The notes under the pieces were generated by a model. The model saw only the letters and a list, made by a program, of their open reading frames with translations. It did no database searches and was not told the origin of the DNA. The position numbers and the translations under genes are program-made. Shown one piece after another: positions 57,242 to 64,000 of a DNA stretch of 64,000 nucleotides. The first letter of the stretch is position 1; the number at the start of each line of letters is the position of its first letter. The DNA lies in assembly GCF_003255815.1 (NCBI RefSeq), contig NC_037673.1:92916840-92980839 (forward strand). Direction: 5' to 3'. This DNA is from Theropithecus gelada (lineage: Eukaryota; Chordata; Mammalia; Primates; Cercopithecidae).

Positions 57242-59065
57242 TTGGGTGTCGCTTCGCCAGCCAGAAACCTCTGTGGCCAGCAGCACCTCTGCTTGAGCTT
57301 TGCTCACCCCCACTGGGCTCATTTCGCCCACTTAGACTGGCAGGGTGTACTTGGCTTGCGCTTGACCCAGATAACACACCTGCCAAAGAGGAGCCAGGTG
57401 CAGAGCAGTGAGGGGTGTGTGAGCAAGAAAGCCCAGGGTCTGGCCACTGTGCGCAATCAGGCACACCATTTGCTGCAGTGGGACAAGCAGCTCCAGGTGC
57501 TCCCATAGGCGCCAGCTCTGTGGGAGGCTGCAGCTGGAACAGACGTACCAAAAACGGCTTCTGCTGTGGGCAACAGCGTCTGGACAAGGGGAAAGTGGTG
57601 GTGCTTGAAAGCTCAGAGATGCCAGGAACTGCAGAGCCCCCAAACAGGTGTTACAGCATGTCACAGCCCTGGCTCAGGGAACCCTAGGTCTGGGCTCCCA
57701 GAAGGGCCGAAACTCTTCTCTCAACTCTTCTCTCCTTCTTGTTGCCTGCAGCGTGGCGGCCTGGGGGATGTGTTTCGTGCGTGCGTGGTCTAGCCCATTT
57801 GTTTTACAGCTTTTTCGGTCCCGCTGCCCTGCTTCAGCCCATGGCTCCTGGGTTGGCCCAGCCCCGGAATTGTTTCCTGTTGTGTGGGACTGCTGCTGGA
57901 CTCCGGCAGAGGGTAGGAAGCCTATAGGGTTACAGCAGCTCTGGCTTGGGGAATCCTAAGGTCTGGGACCCTAGAAGGATCACCACTCCACTCTCACAGT
58001 CCAGGAGCGTGTCACTGCCCACAGCTTGGTGAGCCAGCCACGAACATGTTACAGCCCCGTTAGCTCCCACCAATCGGCAGGTCCTGAGTTCTTGTTTTCC
58101 TGCATCCAGGAAAAATGAAGTTATGTGGACAACTGGAGGGTAAGCAAGGCAGAGACGAGCTTTATTGAGCAACAGAATAGCTCTCAGTGGAGAGGAGACC
58201 TGAAATGGCTAGCTCCTATTTACAAGCAGGTCATCCGAAGAGTATCTGAGTCTGGCTGAGTCCTGGGTTTCTATGGGCTCAGAGTGGGAGAAGTACATGC
58301 TTATTAGTCTCTGTGCAGGAGAAAGTGTGTGCTGATTGGTCCATGGGCACCCATGGGTGGGCCTAGAAAAACCACTTGATTGGCCAAAAGGCATCAAGGA
58401 AGTTCTTACTCCCGGTTGTGGACTCCACGTAACGGGCAGCCTGGCACCCAGGCGTCAGGTAATCCCTGGCTCGAAAGTGGCGTTTCACCAAGGACCCTCC
58501 CCTTTCCACCTGGGAACTTGTCTGCATTCCCCTGCCATTAACGTGTCATTCACAGCACCCACACTGTCCCTTCTGAGGGGCGCCCACAGACCCTCACCAA
58601 GCCACCCTCAGCCACGCTGGCCTCCCTCCCGCACTTGTCGGTGTTCAGAGTCCCCAGGGGGCTGAAGTGGCAGGGTGTTGGTGTGTCAGCACCACCCCAA
58701 GCGCACACACGTCTGCCCGGGTCGCGATAGTACCCAGGTTCAGCCACAACTTTGCTCCACACTGAAGTGGGCGCTGGGAACAGGGAGAGGCCAGGGAGTG
58801 GACCAGGCACTTCTAAGCGTGGGGAGTAGGGGGCTTCTCGGACCCCCAAGAGCACAAAGGTGCCCAGGTCCAGAGCCACGGGTGGGTGGCTGCAGTTGCA
58901 CCCGGGAGTTTCGGCTGCCACCCCACTAACTTGGTAAGGCACGCGGCTCCTGCTGGGGTCACCTGTTCCCGCCCCTACTGGCTCCACGGAGCATGCAGCC
59001 CCAGCTGTGCCTCCCCCGCTGCAGCTGGTGTTCTCACAGCAGCCTCTCCAGACGGGCTGCGGCCA
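57242..59065 (-). mobile_element. GC-rich long LTR (ERV1 type) inserted in L2
   Basis: About 1.8 kb of GC-rich, CpG-containing sequence in an AT-rich area. On the minus strand it starts TGGCCGCAGCCCG at 59065, has a CCAAT-containing region (58330-58385 plus text 'gattggtcc', 'gattggcc') and a polyadenylation signal AATAAA (complement at about 58161-58166). It then has a long downstream part with two related blocks near 57650-57705 and 57930-57978. Candidate duplication TCAT at 57238-57241 and 59066-59069. The part beyond the polyadenylation site is longer than a usual U5, so some may be retroviral leader. Family not certain. Confidence 0.7.
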
Positions 59066-59200
59066 TCATCAATAATAGTAATCAAAGTAGGATATGGTAG
59101 CTGTCTAAATTATATCAGCATCATTTAGGGTAATGAGGAAGTAGCAGCTTCAAAATTTTATTTGAAAACAGAATTAACAGCATGATAGCCAGTTAGTTTT
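59066..59200 (-). mobile_element. L2 LINE, part 2 after LTR
   Basis: 'atatggtagctg' and 'gcttcaaaattttatttgaaaacagaattaacagcatgat' follow the L2 order ('gatatattttgaaggtagagccaacaggattt') that should come after the end of part 1. Weak but positionally consistent. Confidence 0.5.
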
Positions 59201-59364
59201 GTGAAATAAAAAAGTGCTGGCAATGTAGACAATAGTTTCATTCAGGATGAGAGCTACAGAAGGAGGAATAGACAATTGCTGAGCCATGCCAAATTTTGGT
59301 CAAACAGTTGTGTGATACTGTAAAGTAGAACCCATTAGCAAATTGCAAAACTAAAAAAAAAAAA

Positions 59365-59515
59365 ACACTATACTTTGAGACCTGAGTTTGATTCCTAGTT
59401 CATGAAAAAACTGAATGCATAAACTTGTAGGCCATTTAAATACTCTGAGCCTCAATTTACCTTCAGCTGCAAAAAAATGGGATGTTATGCTACATGATCT
59501 CTAGAAATATTTCAA
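59365..59515 (-). mobile_element. MIR SINE
   Basis: 'aatactctgagcctcaatttaccttcagctgcaaaaaaatgggatg' is the reverse-complement MIR core ('tctctgagcctcagtttcctcatctgtaaaatggg'). Confidence 0.75.
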
Positions 59516-59579
59516 CACTGCAATTTTGATTACAAAAATTTCCATATTAGCATTCTCAAATACTTCTTTGCATTTGTTA

Positions 59580-59868
59580 AATGATGCAAAATTACAGCTA
59601 GATAGAAGGAATAAGTTCTAGTGTTCTATACTATTGTAAGATGACTATAGGAGACAATACTATTAATATATAGCTTCAAATAGCTAGACAGAAGATATTG
59701 AATACTCCCAATACAAATAAATGATAAATGTTTGAAATGATGGATATGATAATTAGCCTAATCTGATTCCTATATATTATTGTATCAAAACATCACTATG
59801 CACCCCAAGAATATGCACAATTATTACTTGTCAATTAAAAATACAATTAAAAAATAGAAAAACCATTT
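59580..59868 (+). mobile_element. Old L1 (L1MA/L1MB-like) 3' end
   Basis: 'tagcttcaaatagctagacagaagatattgaata', 'gataaatgtttgaaatgatggatatgataattagcc', 'atcactatgcaccccaagaatatgcacaattattacttgtcaattaaaaata': the classic 3'UTR end of L1M elements, plus strand, with a short A-rich tail. Confidence 0.88.
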
Positions 59869-61140
59869 AGATACAATAGTAAGGAAGACAAACTCTTCAG
59901 CAATATTCTCTGGAGACAGAAATTAAACCTTTTCCACTGAATATGATGAGTCACTTAAACACACACATTTGGACTTTATTTAATGTAGCGTTAAATACCA
60001 ACCAATATGTTTGAAGCAATTTACTACTAAGAAAAGAAAGTCTAGAGAGTTCTAAAAACAAAAACGAGTATCTTTTCTCCCAAATAACCATGCAGAAAAT
60101 GGCTGATGATAAATTTTTGGGATCAAGGGGAAAGAGCAAAGGAGTAGGTGGCACTCTGTATGGTGGCTCTTTCTTTTACTGGGTTAAAGCAAGTAACCAA
60201 ACTACCAATACACTGTAGAAAAGGATGATGTTTTCATCTTTATTCCTTAAGTATGCAATGTTTTAATAATGATGACTTTTGTCAAATTTTAATTAAGCAA
60301 TAAATGTAGATATGTCATATAACTAGATAAATTTCTTACTATTACATTAAAAACTTAATATTTCTTAGCTACATACCTATTTTAAATTCTTAGAGAAATC
60401 AACTTACAGTATTAGCATAAGAAGCATAAAGTCCTACTATTTAAATATGAGGATATTTTATTGTTCTTTAATAAAACTTGAAAATTTTTGGAATGTGGAG
60501 ATTCCCTTTGGAAATTTTGGTATGATACATATATTACTGAAGTTGAGCTGAATTTGGGGAGTGTAAATTTTGATTCTTTTTTTTAATGCAGAGCTGCTAA
60601 TATTTTATCACCCCTCATTTAAAGCCCTTTATTAACTCCTCCTTTAATGAGGTTCTAATCCTATACTATGCCATATGTAAAAGCCCTCACATTTACAACT
60701 CCTTCCTATCTCAGTAGCTTTATTTTCCTTTCTACCGTCTCTATATTAATCACATTTAGCTCTTTCTAGTCCTCTGTTCTGAATGACTAGGTATTTTAAT
60801 TGTCAGTAACTGTCTCAGTTAAGAGAGAGAAGTCAATTTTATTAAAGTTATATGTTTTAAAAACAGGTAAGATTACTGATCTATTACATAATTGTATCCA
60901 CAATGGCAGGTTTTTCTTTTATTTCTGAGGCTCACAATAAATGGATCATAAACATATATTATTAAATTACTTTTTTTGATTGCTCTTATCTTCCAGTTCA
61001 TTGTAACTGGAAGTTGTAATTTAATATCAAGATTTGAATACACACTAAACATTTAAATGAGGCATATCAATAAAACAATTGTGTTGCTGTAGAAATTTAA
61101 TAATGGCCTGTGTCTTGACTTCTTTTTATTCCTACTGGTA
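59869..61140. other. Unique AT-rich DNA, no gene seen
   Basis: About 1.27 kb; no recognised feature. Confidence 0.5.
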
Positions 61141-61600
61141 CCTTGCTTGTCCATGTCCTTATTGACTCTCACCTCAACCACCACAATAGCTTCTCCACTG
61201 ACTTCACCACCTCTTCCATTCAAAATCTGTCATTACCAACTGCCAGAGTGATCCGGGAACACAGACAAGACCCAGCATGTAGTACCCCTGTGCAAAAGTA
61301 ATCCTTCTCCTGCTGCTTATAAAATCAAGTCCATGCTCCTTAGGTTGGTATATTAAGAAAACCAGGTCTGGACTGGGATTCAAACCAACTCACCTTGAAA
61401 GACTCTTCTCTGTTATATATTGTAAAATCAGTCAAATAAGAATCCCTGAATTACTTAAGTATTTGTGGTACTTGACTGATGGCATTCTTTTTATTTTAAC
61501 TTGGTATTTTCTTACCTTCCACTCTGTTACAACTCAAATCCCAGCTCAGTGCTACAGTGCTTGAAAAATATTTTTTGGATGACTAACTGGTTTCTTTATT
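61141..61600 (+). mobile_element. L2 LINE 3' region
   Basis: 'accaactgccagagtgatccgggaac', 'tgcttataaaatcaagtccatgctccttagg', 'tacaactcaaatcccagctcag', matching L2 3' coding end and 3'UTR order on the plus strand, with some internal loss. Confidence 0.75.
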
Positions 61601-62528
61601 AAGCTTCTCTTACTTTAGTAAAATGTAACCCCCTTCTTGTCAGTGTTTGCAAGTTGCTTGAATATCATGATAGCCCAATCATTCTATCTTATAACACAGT
61701 TAATGATACACATTTAACTCTTCTTCTAGGCTTCGAGCTCCCTGGAGCTGACTTCTGTCTTGATGGCTTTAGATTTCATGGCGGTGTTAAGAGATGATAT
61801 GTATACACAGCTCCTGGGGTGGAGGCGGCACTTTTAGAGCTACTTTTCATAAGATAAGATTTTAAGTTCAGGAAACTGTAGTTTGTTTCCCCGTGGTCAT
61901 TGTTGGATCATTCAATGCATATTACCTGAACCTATCAGAGAAGGTTTTATAAGTTGCAGGGCTAACTTATCTGTTATGGGGATATCCTTATGTCCTATGT
62001 ATAGGGTATTACCTTCAAGATGTGGAGGAAATTGGAAAACAAAATTTAACCTGAAGGATCCTCTATGAAATAGGAGCAAAGAGTTTGCAGTGGTTTTGGG
62101 AAATATTTCACTCAGTCTAGGGAAAAGCTTGAAGAAGTGATTTATCATCATATCAAATATCTGGCATTTGAACAGTTTTTCTGCTGGAAGCAAAGTCTGT
62201 ATCTTTTGGAAATACAGAACATACAACTCTTCCCTTTTGCCTGTGTCTCTCTCTAGATTTGGAGCTCATCTGTTTTAACAAGACAATAATTGTCTCAGAC
62301 ATATTATAGTAAAATTGTTAGCTGCTTAATTCTCCCTTTTAATTTGTCAACTGACTTAAATTGGAGTTGAAAGGCATATTTATATTTGTTATCATGGCTA
62401 AATGCCAGAGACACTGTGGGCTTTTCACTGGAAATCTGGGGTTATTGTGGTCTTATCTGTAAACATGTTTACATGGAATCTTTAAAGGTTGCTACTTCTG
62501 GAGATGACTGTGTTCATCTATTTCATAT
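61601..62528. other. Unique DNA, no gene seen
   Basis: About 930 bp. The 104-residue frame at 61912-62226 (minus) has no recognised domain and no supporting gene structure. Confidence 0.5.
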
Positions 62529-62532
62529 TGGG

Positions 62533-62560
<28 letters not shown>
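62533..62560. repeat. T28 homopolymer
   Basis: 28 consecutive T. The right flank ('aatttttgagggtaacccttaactcttggg') is not a retrotransposon that I recognise, so the run may be the tail of an unrecognised minus-strand retrocopy. Confidence 0.85.
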
Positions 62561-62564
<4 letters not shown>

Positions 62565-64000
62565 TTGAGGGTAACCCTTAACTCTTGGGTGTACCCTATG
62601 GGAGGCTTTTAGACCACTCTTATCTTTTCACACCCCCATGGCCCATGGCCCATGAGTTTTGCATTGTGCACCATAGATACCTGAGAGTGTGATAAATAAA
62701 ATCTACTATTTAGTTTATACTATGAAACAATGAAATAATTATATATATAAATAATAAATATAAAAACAAAATATGCACTGGTATTTAAGTCAATGTAATG
62801 TAATTTTTCTTAAAGGCAAAATAATTCTAGGGTAGACCCAGGAATAACTTTTAGCACATTCCTTTCTGCCAATACGTGCCGCTGAGTCCTTTTGTAATTT
62901 AGTACAAAACACACGACTGTTGGAAAAGTATCCTTAATCTTTCCTTACTGAATCAACACAAATTTGTTTACCCTTATTTGTAACGCCGTAATTGTATGTG
63001 TACTTGATTCATATTATTTTGAACTTTCTAAGACTCAAAGGATATGTGAAGTTGTGGTAGAAGACAGACATCTTCTCTTTGAACTTTGAAAGAACGGGAG
63101 TACTGATTGCCTGAACTTGTTAAAACATAATACATATATATTTTTGTTTGTACTTATACTTTGTTTTTACTTATGGTTTGATCAGGAATATCAGCAGCAA
63201 TTCATATATTGAGAAAACGGTTTAAGTGTTAAAATAACACATCCATATTGTAAGGCACAGCTTAATGAAATAAAAAACTTAAACAAGCGAACAAAACTTA
63301 CCTTCCCATCTGCTAGAGCATCAGGTAATATTCACATAAAATGAAACAAGAACATCCTATCTTGCTTGACACATGTCACAAATATATTCTGATGCATATG
63401 TAATGGACAGCATTTCTGAGGCTTAGGTTCATGATAGAGAGTACTCTTGTTCTCCCCTTAATGAGAAACCACAGAATGCAGTTCTGAAGCCCTCAGAATT
63501 GTCATGATAAGGGCATAGAACAACAGATGGTCCCTCAGGCAAACTAATCCTATGTTATTTAATACCAAAAGCAAAACTGTTAACTGTTTCAGGGAAAACA
63601 TAAAGCCCAGAACCAAAGAATTGATGAGTAAACATGAAAGAAATTGATTTTGAAGTATTTGGTTTGAAATGTATTTTAATTTTTCAGTCTAAACACATAT
63701 TGTTGCTGATTTGGAATCCTAAACCACTGTTTGGATTTTAAAAATAAGTGCTTTGGAAATTGCTATGAAGAAAACTCTTTCAAGAAGTCTTTCACTGACA
63801 ATTTTTAAATGACTCCGGATAAAATGAATTATAATAAATTAGTTTGAAGTTATTGTTTGAGTGTTGGTGTGTGTGAGCAGCAGGTGAAAAGAAGCAACTC
63901 CTTCAGAAATTTAATAAATACATTTGAAACCTATGGCATTTTCTTAGAATTTTACGTATGGTAGGTTCATCTTGGACCCTCTTTAAGAAAGTTTAATTGC
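62561..64000. other. Unique AT-rich DNA, no gene seen
   Basis: About 1.44 kb to the window end; an A/T-only stretch lies near 62738-62765. No repeat, RNA gene or exon is recognised. Confidence 0.5.

Noticed and set aside
57168..58987. Cluster of 60-145-residue open frames on both strands
   Set aside because: Stop codons are scarce because the LTR is GC-rich; the frames overlap on both strands and none resembles a protein.
57242..59065. CpG-island promoter of a host gene
   Set aside because: LTR-type termini, polyadenylation signal and a candidate 4-bp duplication, with no adjacent coding exon visible.

Overview
The window looks like primate, most probably human, chromosomal DNA. The support is eight Alu copies or Alu-related monomers, primate-type L1 elements including a young 3' fragment with a perfect 12-bp target duplication, and a deep background of mammalian L2, MIR, MLT1, Tigger1 and class I endogenous retrovirus (ERV1) sequence. 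I find no intact protein-coding gene, no functional RNA gene and no CRISPR array. Every open frame of note belongs to a decayed transposable element, a retrocopy or a chance frame in a repeat. Family names come from recognising consensus phrases by eye, so subfamily names are approximate.

Layout. 0-3.2 kb: a primate L1 whose 5' part is inverted (twin priming). 3.3-12 kb: L2, then a minus-strand primate L1 lacking its 3' end but keeping ORF2, ORF1 and a 5'UTR built of three 270-bp monomers, then the 5' half of an older L1M/HAL1-like element. 12.2-15.4 kb: a minus-strand Tigger1 DNA transposon split by an L1 with target duplications and by an Alu. 15.8-20.5 kb: mostly unique DNA with L2 and L1M relics. 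20.6-23.2 kb: an Alu-like monomer joined to a 5'-truncated processed pseudogene of YTHDF1 (m6A reader), with two Alus. 23.5-28.4 kb: two decayed L1 3' ends in tandem with Alu insertions. 29.6-33 kb: an MLT1 LTR carrying a compound tetranucleotide microsatellite, other old repeats and the young L1 fragment. 33-41 kb: mostly unique DNA with L2, MIR and one Alu. 41.07-41.28 kb: a retroposed fragment of 28S ribosomal RNA.

41.7-53.5 kb: a single minus-strand L1M about 3.9 kb long in native sequence, expanded to nearly 12 kb by one Alu, one ERV1 provirus (both LTRs, gag remnant, no recognisable pol or env) and four solo LTRs. These retroviral insertions are flanked by 4-bp target duplications, some imperfect. 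53.5-64 kb: L2, MaLR and MIR relics, a 1.8-kb GC-rich LTR inserted into an L2, an L1M 3' end, and about 4 kb of unique AT-rich DNA.

Nothing here works as an operon or pathway; the sequence is a record of nested insertions. No new biological system was found. The most unusual signals are (i) a 90-bp piece of the local Tigger1 copied without indels into the neighbouring L1M 5'UTR, (ii) the Alu-monomer/YTHDF1 chimeric junction, (iii) the 28S rRNA retro-fragment, and (iv) five ERV1 integrations into one L1M.
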